Shown here piece after piece: positions 36,609 through 45,891 of a DNA stretch of 64,000 bases. The notes beneath the pieces were generated by a model, which did no database searches, had not been told where the DNA came from, and saw only the letters and a list, made by a program, of their open reading frames with translations. Origin of the DNA: Kaistia defluvii (lineage in GTDB: Bacteria > Pseudomonadota > Alphaproteobacteria > Rhizobiales > Kaistiaceae); assembly GCF_040548815.1 (NCBI RefSeq), contig NZ_JBEPSM010000003.1:186001-250000 (forward strand), in the 5' to 3' direction. Both the position numbers and the translations under genes were made by a program. The first letter of the stretch is position 1. The number at the start of each line of letters is the position of its first letter.

Positions 36609-36640
36609 GTTGATATCAACCTAAATTGTCAATTGGACAA
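36609..36640. promoter_or_regulatory. Probable MarR operators
   Basis: A perfect 12-bp palindrome GTTGATATCAAC (36609-36620) and a 15-nt dyad TTGTC-AATTG-GACAA (36626-36640) lie just upstream of the MarR gene, in the shared divergent region. Tandem palindromes of this size are typical MarR sites. The AT-rich sequence stands out from the flanks. Confidence 0.6.
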
Positions 36641-36752
36641 TCCATCACGAAAGCCGTTGTCCACCGGGGGCGCGCCGAGGCGCCGGAGGCCCGGCAAGGG
36701 AAGACGCGGGAGAGCGACCCGCCAAGCGGGATGATCAGGAGGAGATCGAACC

Positions 36753-37463
36753 ATGACCTATATCGAGGGATTCGTGGTGGCCGTTCCGGCTGCCAACAAG
36801 GAAGCCTATCGCAAGCATGCCGCCGACGCGGCGGCCTTCGTCAAGGAACATGGCGTCACCCGGATGGTCGAGACCTGGGGCGACGACGTGCCGGACGGCA
36901 AGGTCACCGATTTCAAGGGCGCCGTGCAGGCCCAGCCCGACGAGGTCATCGTCTTCTCCTGGTTCGAATATCCCGACCGCGCGACGCGCGATGCCTGCAA
37001 CAAGAAGATGATGAGCGATCCGCGCATGGAAGCGATGGGAAGCTCGATGCCCTTCGACGCCAAGCGGATGATCTTTGGCGGCTTCGAAGCGCTCCTGGAT
37101 GACGGTCGGCCCGGCAAGCCCGGCTATGTCGACGGCATCCTGATCGCCGTGCCGGAGGCCAACAAGGAGGCCTATCTCGCGCTCGCCTCGAAGACGGCGC
37201 CGATGTTCCGCGAACATGGCGCGTCGCGCGTCGTCGAGACCTGGGCCGATGACGTGCCGGACGGCAAGGTCACCGATTTCCGCCGCGCGGTGAAGGCGAC
37301 CGACGGCGAGAAGGTCGTCTATTCCTGGATCGAATGGCCGAGCAAGGAAGCCCGCAATGCCGGCTGGGAGAAGGTCATGGCCGATCCGCGCATGCGGTTC
37401 GACATGCCGTTCGACGGCCAGCGCATGATCTATGGCGGCTTCGCGCCCATCCTCGACGTGTGA
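36753..37463 (+). CDS. Tandem DUF1428 protein
   Basis: A 236-residue protein made of two copies of the same domain, of about 117 residues each. Both contain (V/I)AVP-ANKEAY, VETW-DDVPDGKVTDF, VV/IVYSW-E(Y/W)P and the ending RMI-GGF. DUF1428 proteins are normally single, about 115-120 residues, with a ferredoxin-like alpha+beta barrel fold and unknown function. The AGGAGG ribosome site is strong. Control by the adjacent MarR is likely. Confidence 0.88.
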   Translation: MTYIEGFVVAVPAANKEAYRKHAADAAAFVKEHGVTRMVETWGDDVPDGKVTDFKGAVQAQPDEVIVFSWFEYPDRATRDACNKKMMSDPRMEAMGSSMPFDAKRMIFGGFEALLDDGRPGKPGYVDGILIAVPEANKEAYLALASKTAPMFREHGASRVVETWADDVPDGKVTDFRRAVKATDGEKVVYSWIEWPSKEARNAGWEKVMADPRMRFDMPFDGQRMIYGGFAPILDV

Positions 37464-37512
37464 GGGACGAACGGCGGCGGCAGCCTGCCGCCGCGCCTTC
37501 CCGGGAGCGCCG

Positions 37513-38139
37513 TCACGGCGCCGGCAGCATCGCCTCCGCCCGATCGTCGCGCTCGGTCAGGATACGGTCGATGAGCCCCCATTCCTGCGCCTCCTCGGCG
37601 GTCAGGAATCGGTCCCGGTCCATCGCAGCCTCAAGCTCTCCATAGCTGCGTCCGCAGTGCTCGGCGTAGAGCCGTGTCAGGCGATGCTTGGTTCGCTGGA
37701 TTTCCTCGGCGTGGATGAGGATGTCGGACGCCTGCCCCTGGAATCCGCCAAGCGGCTGGTGGATGTGGATGCTCGCATTGGGCAAGGCGGCGCGCTGGCC
37801 GGGCTCGCCCGCCATCAGCAGAAAGGACCCCATCGACCGGGCGGTGCCCATGCAGAGGGTGTGCACGGGCGCCCGGATGTAGCGCATGGTGTCGTACATG
37901 GCGAGGCCGCTGGTAACCACGCCGCCCGGCGAATTGATATAGAGCTGGATGGGACGACGGGGGTTTTCCGCCTCCAGAAACAGCAGCTGCGCGCAGACGA
38001 GCGCGGACACGGTGTCGTTGACCTCACCGTTCAGGAAGATGATCCGCTCGCGCAGGAGGCGGGAGTAGATGTCGAAGGACCGCTCCCCGCGGCTGGATTG
38101 TTCGACCACCATAGGGACGAGTTGCATCGCTTCGCGCAT
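37513..38139 (-). CDS. clpP: ATP-dependent Clp protease proteolytic subunit (ClpP-like paralogue)
   Basis: A 208-residue ClpP. The triad is Ser102 (GTARSMGSF), His127 (IHQPLGG) and Asp176 (DRDRFL). The segment around the active serine differs from the usual GQAASMGA, and the gene is not next to clpX or tig, so it is probably a second, specialised ClpP. Ribosome site GGAAGG lies upstream. Confidence 0.9.
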   Translation of the reverse strand: MREAMQLVPMVVEQSSRGERSFDIYSRLLRERIIFLNGEVNDTVSALVCAQLLFLEAENPRRPIQLYINSPGGVVTSGLAMYDTMRYIRAPVHTLCMGTARSMGSFLLMAGEPGQRAALPNASIHIHQPLGGFQGQASDILIHAEEIQRTKHRLTRLYAEHCGRSYGELEAAMDRDRFLTAEEAQEWGLIDRILTERDDRAEAMLPAP

Positions 38140-38184
38140 CGGCGAATTCCTTCCGTTTTGAAAAGGCTTGGTTGGGCCGGCGCG

Positions 38185-38556
38185 TCAGGCCGCGCGCAGG
38201 CTGCAGACGGCGTTGCCGTTCGCGGCGCTTCGCGGACGCAGCCATTGTCGCGCGTCCGTCAAACCGTGGACGATCCGCAACCGGGTGCCGCCCGTTGCAT
38301 TGGGGCTGAGCTGGAAGGTCACGACGCTGTCGAGAAAGGGCGGCTCGGTCTCCCGCATCCCGTAGCGAATCTCCTCGCCGGGTTTCGACGAGACCGGCTC
38401 CGCGCCGGCCAGACTGCCCTTCGGCAGCCATTTCTCGCGAAGGGAGGGGATGCTGATCGCCCGCCAGACCTTTTCCGGCGGCGCGTCGAGCTCGTATTCG
38501 AGCACCAGAACGTTCGTCCGTCGTCCGGCCTGCTCCTTGGTCTCGATGTCGCTCAT
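38185..38556 (-). CDS. SRPBCC (AHSA1-like) domain protein
   Basis: A 123-residue START/Bet v1-like protein: VLEYELDAPPEKVWRAISIPSLREKWLP and the ending RIVHGL. It overlaps the ArsR gene by 4 nt, a very common ArsR-SRPBCC pair. It may bind a hydrophobic ligand. Function not known. Confidence 0.88.
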   Translation of the reverse strand: MSDIETKEQAGRRTNVLVLEYELDAPPEKVWRAISIPSLREKWLPKGSLAGAEPVSSKPGEEIRYGMRETEPPFLDSVVTFQLSPNATGGTRLRIVHGLTDARQWLRPRSAANGNAVCSLRAA

Positions 38557-38867
38557 GGGTCCATCTCCCTCAGCAAGGCCTTGAGATCGTCGATGCGCGC
38601 GGGCCAGTAGGCGCGATATCTAGCCAGCCATGCGCCGATCAGCGCCAGGCCCTCGGGGTCGACCTCGTAATGCACGAAGCGGCCCTGCCGTTCTTCCCGC
38701 ACCAATTTCGCCTGGCGCAGGACCGACAGGTGCTGGGACATGGCCGGCTGGCTGATCGCCATGCCCTGCCGCAAGGCGCTGGCGTTCATGCCGCCTGCCG
38801 CCAGCTTCTCGAAGATGGCGCAACGGGTCGGATCGGCCAGGGCCTTGAAGATCGCAGACTCAATCAT
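38553..38867 (-). CDS. ArsR family transcriptional regulator
   Basis: A 104-residue winged-helix repressor: FKALADPTRCAIFEKLAAGGMN, recognition helix SQPAMSQHLSVLRQAKLV and wing RQGRFVHYEV. There is no metal-binding CxC motif, so it is a non-metal ArsR of the SRPBCC-associated type. A 20-bp palindrome lies 6 nt upstream. Confidence 0.92.
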   Translation of the reverse strand: MIESAIFKALADPTRCAIFEKLAAGGMNASALRQGMAISQPAMSQHLSVLRQAKLVREERQGRFVHYEVDPEGLALIGAWLARYRAYWPARIDDLKALLREMDP

Positions 38868-38873
38868 GCCGTT

Positions 38874-38893
38874 ACATAAGCGTACACTTATGT
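38874..38893. promoter_or_regulatory. ArsR operator palindrome
   Basis: ACATAAG (38874-38880), six-base spacer, CTTATGT (38887-38893). It is placed immediately upstream of the arsR start, where binding would block transcription. Confidence 0.65.
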
Positions 38894-39006
38894 GATTCGC
38901 AAGTACGAAACGGCGACCGCTTTCCGGCTAGAGCGGTCGGGAGATCGACGGACGGACGCCCAGCGGGCGCGCAGAAAAGACAGGATATCCGTGCCCGCGA
39001 GGCGAC

Positions 39007-40098
39007 CTAGCGCGGAAAGATCCGCCAGCGATGCGGGCGGAAGGCGATCTGGTTGCCGGCAAGGCGGCTGTGGTCGACGGGCATGTCGATCTCGACGCGA
39101 TGCTTGTCCGCGCCGACCTCGAGCTCGAGCCGGCGAGCGCCGCCATGCCGGCGCTCGGTGACGATCGTGCCGGTGATCGCCGGGCTGCCGTCCTCGACGA
39201 TCGAGACGTCATGCGGCCGGAAGCCGAGCGTGGCGGTGCCGGAGGGCGCGCCGAGGCCGGAGAGGTCGAGCGGCCGGCCATCCAGCTGCATGGCGCCGTC
39301 GACGACGGTGACCGGCAGGAACGAGGATTCGCCGATGAACTCGAACACGAAGGGGCTGGCCGGCGCGTCATAGATCTCGTCCGGCGTGCCGACCTGCTCG
39401 ATGCGGCCCTTCGACATGACGACGACGCGGTCGGCAAGCTCCAGCGCCTCCTCCTGGTCGTGCGTGACGAAGAAGGTGGTGTGGCCGGTCTGGTCGTGGA
39501 TCTCGCGCAGCCAGCGGCGCAGATCCTTGCGCACCTGCGCGTCGAGCGCGCCGAAGGGCTCGTCGAGCAGCAGCACGCGCGGCTCGATCGCCAGCGCCCG
39601 GGCGAGCGCCACGCGCTGGCGCTGGCCGCCCGAGAGCTGCGAGGGATAGCGCTTGTCGAGGCCGGTGAGTTGGACCAGGTCGAGTAGATGCAGGACGCGC
39701 TTGCGGATCTCGGCCTTGGGCGGGCGCTCGCCGCGCGGCCGCACCGTCAGGCCGAAGGCGATGTTCTGGAACACCGTCATGTGGCGGAACAGCGCGTAAT
39801 GCTGGAACACGAAGCCGACATTGCGGTCCTGCACCGAAAGGCCCAGCGCATCGTCGCCGCCGAACAGCACGCGGCCGGCGGTCGGCGCGTCGAGGCCGGC
39901 CAGGATCCTGAGCAGCGTCGTCTTGCCGGAGCCGGACGGGCCCAGCAGCGCCACCAGCTCGCCCGCCTTGACGTCGAGCGAGACGCCATGCAGCGCCGGG
40001 GTGTCGCCGAACGCCTTCTGGACGTTCTCGATGGTCACGTCGATCGGCGCGCCAAGCGCCACCGAAGCACCCTTGTCGATCGGGGTGATCGCGTTCAT
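39007..40098 (-). CDS. cysA: Sulfate/thiosulfate ABC transporter ATP-binding protein
   Basis: A 363-residue CysA: Walker [10 protein letters not shown], signature [15 protein letters not shown], Walker [14 protein letters not shown]-loop [10 protein letters not shown], and a C-terminal regulatory TOBE-like part. Last gene of the operon. The ATG 40098 (MNAITPID) is chosen over the longer open frame. Confidence 0.95.
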   Translation of the reverse strand: MNAITPIDKGASVALGAPIDVTIENVQKAFGDTPALHGVSLDVKAGELVALLGPSGSGKTTLLRILAGLDAPTAGRVLFGGDDALGLSVQDRNVGFVFQHYALFRHMTVFQNIAFGLTVRPRGERPPKAEIRKRVLHLLDLVQLTGLDKRYPSQLSGGQRQRVALARALAIEPRVLLLDEPFGALDAQVRKDLRRWLREIHDQTGHTTFFVTHDQEEALELADRVVVMSKGRIEQVGTPDEIYDAPASPFVFEFIGESSFLPVTVVDGAMQLDGRPLDLSGLGAPSGTATLGFRPHDVSIVEDGSPAITGTIVTERRHGGARRLELEVGADKHRVEIDMPVDHSRLAGNQIAFRPHRWRIFPR

Positions 40099-40108
40099 TC
40101 CAGTTACC

Positions 40109-41008
40109 TCAGTGGCGGCGCGTCGCGGCGATCTCGTCGGCATAACGCCATTCCAAGACCGACTTGACGACCAGTGTAAAGAGGGCGAGCAGCGCCAGCA
40201 GCGAGGCTACGGCGAATGCGGCCGCGAAATTATACTCGTTGTAGAGAATCTCGACATGCAGCGGCATGGTGTTGGTCAGGCCGCGAATGTGGCCGGAAAC
40301 CACGGAAACCGCGCCGAATTCGCCCATGGCGCGGGCGTTGCAGAGCAGCACGCCATAGAGCAGCGCCCATTTGACGTTGGGCAGGGTGACGCGAAAAAAT
40401 ACCTGGAAGCCGGAGGCGCCGAGCGACAGCGCCGCCTCTTCGTCGCCGCGGCCCTGTTCTTCCATCAGCGGGATCAGTTCGCGCGCCACGAAGGGGAAGG
40501 TGACGAAGATCGTCGCCAGCACGATGCCCGGCACCGCGAAGATGACCTGGATGCCCTCGCTCTTCAGCCAGGGGCCGAGCAGGCTCTGCGAACCGAACAT
40601 CAGGATGTAGATCAGGCCCGCGATCACGGGCGACACCGAGAAGGGCAGGTCGATCAGCGTGTTGAGCAGGCTCTTGCCCTTGAAGTCGAACTTGGCGATC
40701 GCCCAGGAGGCGGCCAGGCCGAAGACGAGGTTGCACGGCACCGAGATGGCCGCGACCAGCAGGGTCAGGCGGATGGCCGCGGCTGCGTCCGGCTCGAAGA
40801 TCGCCTCGGCGAAGGCCGGCATGCCGCCGCGAAACGCCTCGACGAAGACGGCGACGACCGGCATGACCAGGAACAGGCCGAGAAACGCCAGCGAGACCAG
40901 GATCAGCGCGACGCGGACGCGCTTGCGCTCCATCGTTACCGGACGGAAGCGGATCGCGGAGGCTCCCGGCAGGCGGGCGGTGGTGAAGGCTTCGTCAGAC
41001 ATCGCCAT
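40109..41008 (-). CDS. cysW: Sulfate ABC transporter permease CysW
   Basis: A 299-residue permease with six predicted helices. It has the ABC-coupling EAA motif region [31 protein letters not shown] and [11 protein letters not shown], typical of CysW. It overlaps cysT by 14 nt and is followed by cysA 10 nt later. Confidence 0.94.
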   Translation of the reverse strand: MAMSDEAFTTARLPGASAIRFRPVTMERKRVRVALILVSLAFLGLFLVMPVVAVFVEAFRGGMPAFAEAIFEPDAAAAIRLTLLVAAISVPCNLVFGLAASWAIAKFDFKGKSLLNTLIDLPFSVSPVIAGLIYILMFGSQSLLGPWLKSEGIQVIFAVPGIVLATIFVTFPFVARELIPLMEEQGRGDEEAALSLGASGFQVFFRVTLPNVKWALLYGVLLCNARAMGEFGAVSVVSGHIRGLTNTMPLHVEILYNEYNFAAAFAVASLLALLALFTLVVKSVLEWRYADEIAATRRH

Positions 41009-41843
41009 ATCTCCGCCGGCTCCAGCTCTGGATCAGGTTGATCGCGAGCAGGACCAGGAATGATGCGATCAGCATCAGCACGGCGATCGTCGTCGCGCCG
41101 GAATAGGAGAATTCCTCCAGCTTGATGACGATCAGCAGCGGCGCGATCTCGGTCTTGTAGGGGCTGTTGCCGGCGATGAAGATCACCGAACCGTATTCGC
41201 CGACGGCGCGGGCGAAGGCGAGCGCGAAGCCGGTCAGCAGCGCCGGCCACAGCGCCGGCATGACGACCCGGCGCACCGTCTGGCGGCGGTTGGCGCCGAG
41301 CGTCGCCGCGACTTCTTCGACCTCGCGGTTGAGGTCTTCCAGCACCGGCTGCACGCTGCGCACCACGAAGGGCAGGCCGATGAAGATCAGCGCGATGATG
41401 ATGCCGGTCTGCGAATAGGCGATGCGGATGCCGAGCGGCGCCAGCCAGGCGCCGATCCAGCCATTCGGCGCATAGAGCGTCGTCAGCGCGATACCGGCGA
41501 CGGCGGTTGGCAGCGCGAAGGGCAGGTCGATGACGGCATCGATCAGGCGACGGCCGGGAAACTCGTAGCGCACCAGGATCCAGGCGAGGATCATGCCGAA
41601 GACGAGATTGACCAGGGCGGCGACAAAGGACGTCGTGAAGGACAGGCGCAGCGCCGCGAGCGTGCGCGGATCGGTCGAGATGCGGATGAACTCGTCGAGA
41701 CCGCCGCTGGCCGAGCGCCAAAACAGGCCGGCCAGCGGGATCAGCACGATCAGGCTGAGATAGGTCAACGTGACGCCGAGCGCCAACCCGAAGCCCGGGA
41801 TGACGCTCGACTTCCTGACCGAGGCGATGGTCGTTGCGGCCAT
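40995..41843 (-). CDS. cysT: Sulfate ABC transporter permease CysT
   Basis: A 282-residue permease with six helices. The EAA loop is [32 protein letters not shown] and the signature is [15 protein letters not shown]. It forms the CysTWA2 channel with CysW. The ATG 41843 is preferred; the open frame extends to 41891 into the preceding gene. Confidence 0.94.
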   Translation of the reverse strand: MAATTIASVRKSSVIPGFGLALGVTLTYLSLIVLIPLAGLFWRSASGGLDEFIRISTDPRTLAALRLSFTTSFVAALVNLVFGMILAWILVRYEFPGRRLIDAVIDLPFALPTAVAGIALTTLYAPNGWIGAWLAPLGIRIAYSQTGIIIALIFIGLPFVVRSVQPVLEDLNREVEEVAATLGANRRQTVRRVVMPALWPALLTGFALAFARAVGEYGSVIFIAGNSPYKTEIAPLLIVIKLEEFSYSGATTIAVLMLIASFLVLLAINLIQSWSRRRYGDV

Positions 41844-41853
41844 CTGGATCCGT

Positions 41854-42891
41854 TCAGTTCGGCTTGTAGATCTGGTCGAAGATGCCGCCATCGCCGAAAT
41901 GCTCCGGCTGGGCCTTGGCCCATCCGCCGAATTGCGGGTCGTCGATGGTCACGAGGTCGAGCTTGGGGAACCGCGCCAGCAACGCTGCGTCGACGGTTTC
42001 CGGCTTGGACGGGCGATAATAGTTCTTCGCCGCGATCGTCTGGCCTTCGGGCGAATAGAGGTAGGTCAGGTAGGCTTCGGCTGCCTTGCGGGTGCCCTTG
42101 GCATCGACATTGGCGTCGACCAGCGCGACCGGCGGCTCCGCCAGGATCGAGAGCGGCGGCACGACGATGTCGAACTTGTCGGGGCCGAGTTCCTCAAGCG
42201 CCAGGAAGGCCTCGTTCTCCCAGGCAAGCAGCACGTCGCCGATGCCGCGCTGGGCGAAGGTGGTGGTCGAGCCGCGCGCGCCGGTATCGAGCACGGGGAC
42301 GTGCTTATACAGCGTCGAGACGTATTCCTTGGTCTTTTCCGGGTCGTTGCCGAACGCCTTGTTGGCATAGGCCCAGGCCGCCAGATAGTTCCAGCGCGCG
42401 CCGCCCGAGGTCTTCGGGTTGGGCGTGATGACCTCGACGCCGTCCCTGACCAGGTCGCCCCAGTCGGCGATTCCCTTCGGATTGCCCTTGCGGACCAGGA
42501 AGACGATGGTCGAGGTGTAGGGCGAGGAATTGTGCGGCAGGCGACCGCGCCAATCGGCCGGGATCTTGCCCGTCGCCTTGGCGATCGCGTCGATGTCGGC
42601 TTCGAGCGCCAGCGTCACGACATCCGCGTCGAGGCCGTCGATGACCGAGCGCGCCTGCTTGCCGGAGCCGCCATGCGATTGCTGGATGGTGACCGTCTCG
42701 CCGGTCTCGGCCTTCCAATGGGCGGCGAAGGCGGCGTTGTAGGCCTTGTAGAGCTCGCGGGTCGGGTCATAGCTGACGTTGAGCAGCGACACGTCGGCCA
42801 GCGCCGGCGTCACAACCATCGCCACGCCGGCGACGAGGGCGGCGAGCCCGGGTCGGAGGCGGCGGACAAGCGTGGATATCGGGCGGACCAT
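41854..42891 (-). CDS. cysP: Sulfate-binding periplasmic protein
   Basis: A 345-residue solute-binding protein with a signal peptide (hydrophobic [17 protein letters not shown]). The mature part starts [20 protein letters not shown], with [21 protein letters not shown] forming the anion site, as in Sbp/CysP. The GGGAGC ribosome site supports ATG 42891. First transport gene after the Rrf2 regulator. Confidence 0.94.
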   Translation of the reverse strand: MVRPISTLVRRLRPGLAALVAGVAMVVTPALADVSLLNVSYDPTRELYKAYNAAFAAHWKAETGETVTIQQSHGGSGKQARSVIDGLDADVVTLALEADIDAIAKATGKIPADWRGRLPHNSSPYTSTIVFLVRKGNPKGIADWGDLVRDGVEVITPNPKTSGGARWNYLAAWAYANKAFGNDPEKTKEYVSTLYKHVPVLDTGARGSTTTFAQRGIGDVLLAWENEAFLALEELGPDKFDIVVPPLSILAEPPVALVDANVDAKGTRKAAEAYLTYLYSPEGQTIAAKNYYRPSKPETVDAALLARFPKLDLVTIDDPQFGGWAKAQPEHFGDGGIFDQIYKPN

Positions 42892-42976
42892 CGTGTGCTC
42901 CCTGATCGATGACCCCATTATCTCGACATAGGCGCTCGACAATTTCAAACCACGCAACGCCTTCTGTTAGAGCCGT

Positions 42977-42996
42977 TCTAGAAAATCCTTCCTAGA
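42977..42996. promoter_or_regulatory. Inverted repeat upstream of cysP
   Basis: TCTAG (42977-42981) and CTAGA (42992-42996), with TTCTAGAAAATCCTTCCTAGA between and around. The site begins at the Rrf2 stop and lies about 85 nt before cysP. It is a possible Rrf2 binding site. Confidence 0.4.
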
Positions 42997-43465
42997 TCCG
43001 GCCCCCAGCAGAAACGATGTCGCGGGAGATGTCCAGATCTACCGGATCCGCCTCATGCCCCAGCGCGTCCGCCAGCGTCGTGGCCTCGAAGGCCTGGAGC
43101 TGGGTCTCGTAGGGGCCGGCGAACATGCGGCGGACGGCGCAGGCGGCCTCGTCCGGGCAGTCGGCGCAGGGCTGGTAGGCGGTGCGGGAAATGCAGGAGA
43201 GGGGCGCGATCGGCCCGTCTATGGCGCGCAGGACCTGGCCGATCGTGACCTCGCCGGGCTGCTTGATCATGACATAGCCGCCGGCGCGGCCCCGCCGGCT
43301 GGCGATGATGCCGCGATGTTTCAGGTCGAGCAGGATATGCTCGAGAAACTTGCGCGGCACGCCGGCCTGCCGGGCGATGTCATCGATCTGCGTCGTCTCG
43401 CCCTGGGGCTGCTTGGCGAGATGGATCAGCGCCTTGAATGCGTATTTGGCCTTCTGCGAAATCAT
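42992..43465 (-). CDS. Rrf2-family regulator of the sulfate operon
   Basis: A 157-residue Rrf2 winged-helix protein: MISQKAKYAFKALIHLAKQ, recognition region IDDIARQAGVPRKFLEHILLDLKHRGII. It has four clustered cysteines (Cys91, Cys100, Cys103, Cys109) that could hold an iron-sulfur cluster, as in IscR. It precedes cysP-T-W-A on the same strand with a 100-nt gap, so it probably senses cysteine or Fe-S status to control sulfate uptake. Confidence 0.9.
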   Translation of the reverse strand: MISQKAKYAFKALIHLAKQPQGETTQIDDIARQAGVPRKFLEHILLDLKHRGIIASRRGRAGGYVMIKQPGEVTIGQVLRAIDGPIAPLSCISRTAYQPCADCPDEAACAVRRMFAGPYETQLQAFEATTLADALGHEADPVDLDISRDIVSAGGRI

Positions 43466-43600
43466 CCGACGTCCAGCATCCTTTCGCACCGGGGCGGCGC
43501 GCTCCTCTCATAGCGGATCGGCGCAAGGAATGAAACGAAAGCTCGCGAAAAGCCGGGCGAAGCCTTTGTTGGCAGCGGCAAATCAGCTAAGTCCTGAAGC

Positions 43601-44584
43601 ATGAAAATGCTGATCACCGGTGCGGCGGGCTTCATCGGCTCGCAGGTTGCGAAGGCGGCCCTCGAGCGCGGCGACGCCGTGATCGGCGTCGACAACATGA
43701 ACGCCTATTACGACCCGGCGCTGAAACAGGCCCGGCTCGACCGGCTGGCGGCGCACCGGCATTTCGAATTCGTCGAGGCCAGCGTCAGCGACATGGCGGC
43801 GATGGAGCGGCTGGTCACCACCCATGCCGACATCGAGGCGGTGGTGCATCTCGCAGCCCAGGCGGGCGTGGCCTATTCGATCGAGAACCCGCTCGCCTAT
43901 GCCGACGCCAACGTCACCGGCCAGGTGGTGATGTTCGAGGCCGCGCTGCGCCTGCCACGCCTGCGCCATGTCGTCTATGCCTCGTCTTCCTCGGTCTATG
44001 GCCTGAACGAGGACGTGCCGTTTCGCGAAAGCGACCGGGTCGACCGGCCCGCCTCGCTCTATGCCGCGACCAAGCGCGCCGGCGAGCTGATCGCCCATTC
44101 CTATGCCAATGTTCAGGGCATCGCCTCGACGGGCCTGCGCTTCTTCACCGTCTACGGCCCCTGGGGCCGGCCGGACATGGCGCCGTGGCTGTTCACCAGC
44201 GCGATCCTCGAGGGGCGGCCGATCACCGTCTACAACAATGGCGCGATGCAGCGCGATTTCACCTTCATCGACGATATCGTCGCCGGCGTTCTGGGCGCGG
44301 TCGACCGCCAGCCGGAGCGGGCGGAAAACCGCCTCTTCAACCTCGGTAACAACCAGCCGGTGGCGCTGATGGATTTCATCGCCACGATCGAGCGGGCGAC
44401 GGGCCGCAAGGCCGAGATCTCCTTCGCGCCGATGCGCAAGGCCGATGTCGAGACGACCTTCGCCAATATCGACCTCGCCACTTCAGAGCTCGGCTTCGCG
44501 CCCAAAACCTCGATCGACGAGGGCATGGACCGCTTCGTCGACTGGTATCGCGGGTATAACGCCCGGCCGCTGAGCCTCGACTGA
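43601..44584 (+). CDS. NAD-dependent epimerase (UDP-glucuronate 4-epimerase-like)
   Basis: A 327-residue extended SDR: GxxGxxG in GAAGFIGSQ, YASSSSVYG, catalytic YAATK, RFFTVYGPWGRPDMA and QRDFTFIDDI. These are typical of UDP-glucuronate epimerases (LpsL-like) that make UDP-galacturonate for LPS or capsule. Substrate inferred. Confidence 0.88.
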   Translation: MKMLITGAAGFIGSQVAKAALERGDAVIGVDNMNAYYDPALKQARLDRLAAHRHFEFVEASVSDMAAMERLVTTHADIEAVVHLAAQAGVAYSIENPLAYADANVTGQVVMFEAALRLPRLRHVVYASSSSVYGLNEDVPFRESDRVDRPASLYAATKRAGELIAHSYANVQGIASTGLRFFTVYGPWGRPDMAPWLFTSAILEGRPITVYNNGAMQRDFTFIDDIVAGVLGAVDRQPERAENRLFNLGNNQPVALMDFIATIERATGRKAEISFAPMRKADVETTFANIDLATSELGFAPKTSIDEGMDRFVDWYRGYNARPLSLD

Positions 44585-44590
44585 CGGCAG

Positions 44591-44722
44591 ACCCTCACCC
44601 CAACCCTCTCCCGCAAGCGGGAGAGGGGGATCGTCGGGGCCCTAAGCCCATCACGGCTCCCACTCCGTGCAGGCCGCCGGCCGAAACCCTCGCCCGCTTG
44701 CGGGAGAGGGTAGGGTGAGGGG
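44591..44722. repeat. Pair of inverted CCCTCTCCCGCAAGCGGGAGAGG repeats
   Basis: The first copy at 44591-44629 (ACCCTCACCCCAACCCTCTC then a CCGCAAGCGG stem) and the second, reverse-oriented copy at 44687-44722 face each other in the gap between two convergent genes. A third copy is at 63918-63955. The copies are palindromic and could end transcription from both sides. Confidence 0.75.
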
Positions 44723-44759
44723 CTTGCTTGGACTTCTCGCGGCCGATCCTCTCCGCCCG

Positions 44760-45875
44760 CTACCCGATGCTGGAGGCCAAAATCGCGTCGAGGCGCGGCG
44801 TCGGCAGGTCGAGGCCGAGCTCGCGCTTCCACGCCAGCACGCCCCCGATGCGGCGGCGCTTCTTTTCGGCGTGGTTGCCGAAGATCTCGGCCAGCCGGTG
44901 GGCGAGGAAGGGGTTTTCGAACCGCTCCAGCACGCTCGCCCGATATTCCGGCGCCTCAAGAATGCCGCCAGCGGCGAAGATCGGCAGCACTTCCGTGTCA
45001 TAGATCGCATCGAGCTTTTCGCGCACGACCGGATCGGCAAGGCTCTCGCGCACCAGCTCGCCTTCCGTCCGGTAGGTCTCGCGCCAGCCTTCGGCCAGCA
45101 CGGTATGGCCGAGATTGAGAATGAACAGCTTCAGCCGCTCATAGACGGCGAGGTCGTCGACCATGCGCACGTCCGGGTGCAGGCAGGGCGCGTCGAGCCC
45201 CGGCTGCTTCTCGATCGCCCAGAGCGCGTAGGGTTCGGCCACCGCGCCGGCCGGCTCGATCGGCTCGGAGACGATGCGGTCGACCAGCGAATTGGCGAAG
45301 AGGCAGGTGTCGAGCCAGGCCACGAATTCCGCCGGCAGATCGTTCTCGTCGGCGAGCGTCAGGAGCAGCGCCTTGAGCACGTCGCCATTGCGCGGGATCA
45401 GTTCGCAGGGAAACAGCGTCAGCGGCGCGCCCTTCGCCTGCCATCTGGCGAGCAGCAGCTTCAGGAGCTTGAGCGGGAAGGCGCGCGGCACGTCGCCGCC
45501 AAGCCTTTCGCCCTCGTTGAGCGCAAAGCCGGCATCCGACGTGTTCGAGATCAGGATCTTCGCTTCCTCGACGACGATGCGCTCGACCTCGTCCCAGTTG
45601 TCGACGGCGGAGAGGCCGCGTACCAGCGAGGTGACGCCGACCGTGCGCTCGACCGGCGCGCCATTCTCGATGCCGCGGATGACGATCGGGATCGGCGAAC
45701 CGTCAAAGGCCTTGAGCCGGCCGGAGCGGGCGCCGGAGGCCGTGGTCTGCACGATGGTGACGGGGCCGACATCCTGGCCCTGCTCGCGCGCCTCCGACAG
45801 GAAGAGATCGGCATGCGCCTGCAGGAAGCGGCTGGTGCCGAACTGGACGATCGGCGTGCGGACGGGTTCGTTCAT
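44760..45875 (-). CDS. uxaB: Mannitol dehydrogenase-family protein (tagaturonate reductase-like)
   Basis: A 371-residue protein: VQFGTSRFLQAHADLFL, ISNTSDAGFALN, FPCELIPRNGDVLKALLL, and the catalytic helix with K in LKLFILNLGHTVLAEGW. This matches tagaturonate/fructuronate reductases (UxaB) that interconvert tagaturonate and altronate in hexuronate breakdown. Length is shorter than E. coli UxaB, so the exact substrate is uncertain. Confidence 0.82.
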   Translation of the reverse strand: MNEPVRTPIVQFGTSRFLQAHADLFLSEAREQGQDVGPVTIVQTTASGARSGRLKAFDGSPIPIVIRGIENGAPVERTVGVTSLVRGLSAVDNWDEVERIVVEEAKILISNTSDAGFALNEGERLGGDVPRAFPLKLLKLLLARWQAKGAPLTLFPCELIPRNGDVLKALLLTLADENDLPAEFVAWLDTCLFANSLVDRIVSEPIEPAGAVAEPYALWAIEKQPGLDAPCLHPDVRMVDDLAVYERLKLFILNLGHTVLAEGWRETYRTEGELVRESLADPVVREKLDAIYDTEVLPIFAAGGILEAPEYRASVLERFENPFLAHRLAEIFGNHAEKKRRRIGGVLAWKRELGLDLPTPRLDAILASSIG

Positions 45876-45891
45876 GGGGATTCCTTGAAGC

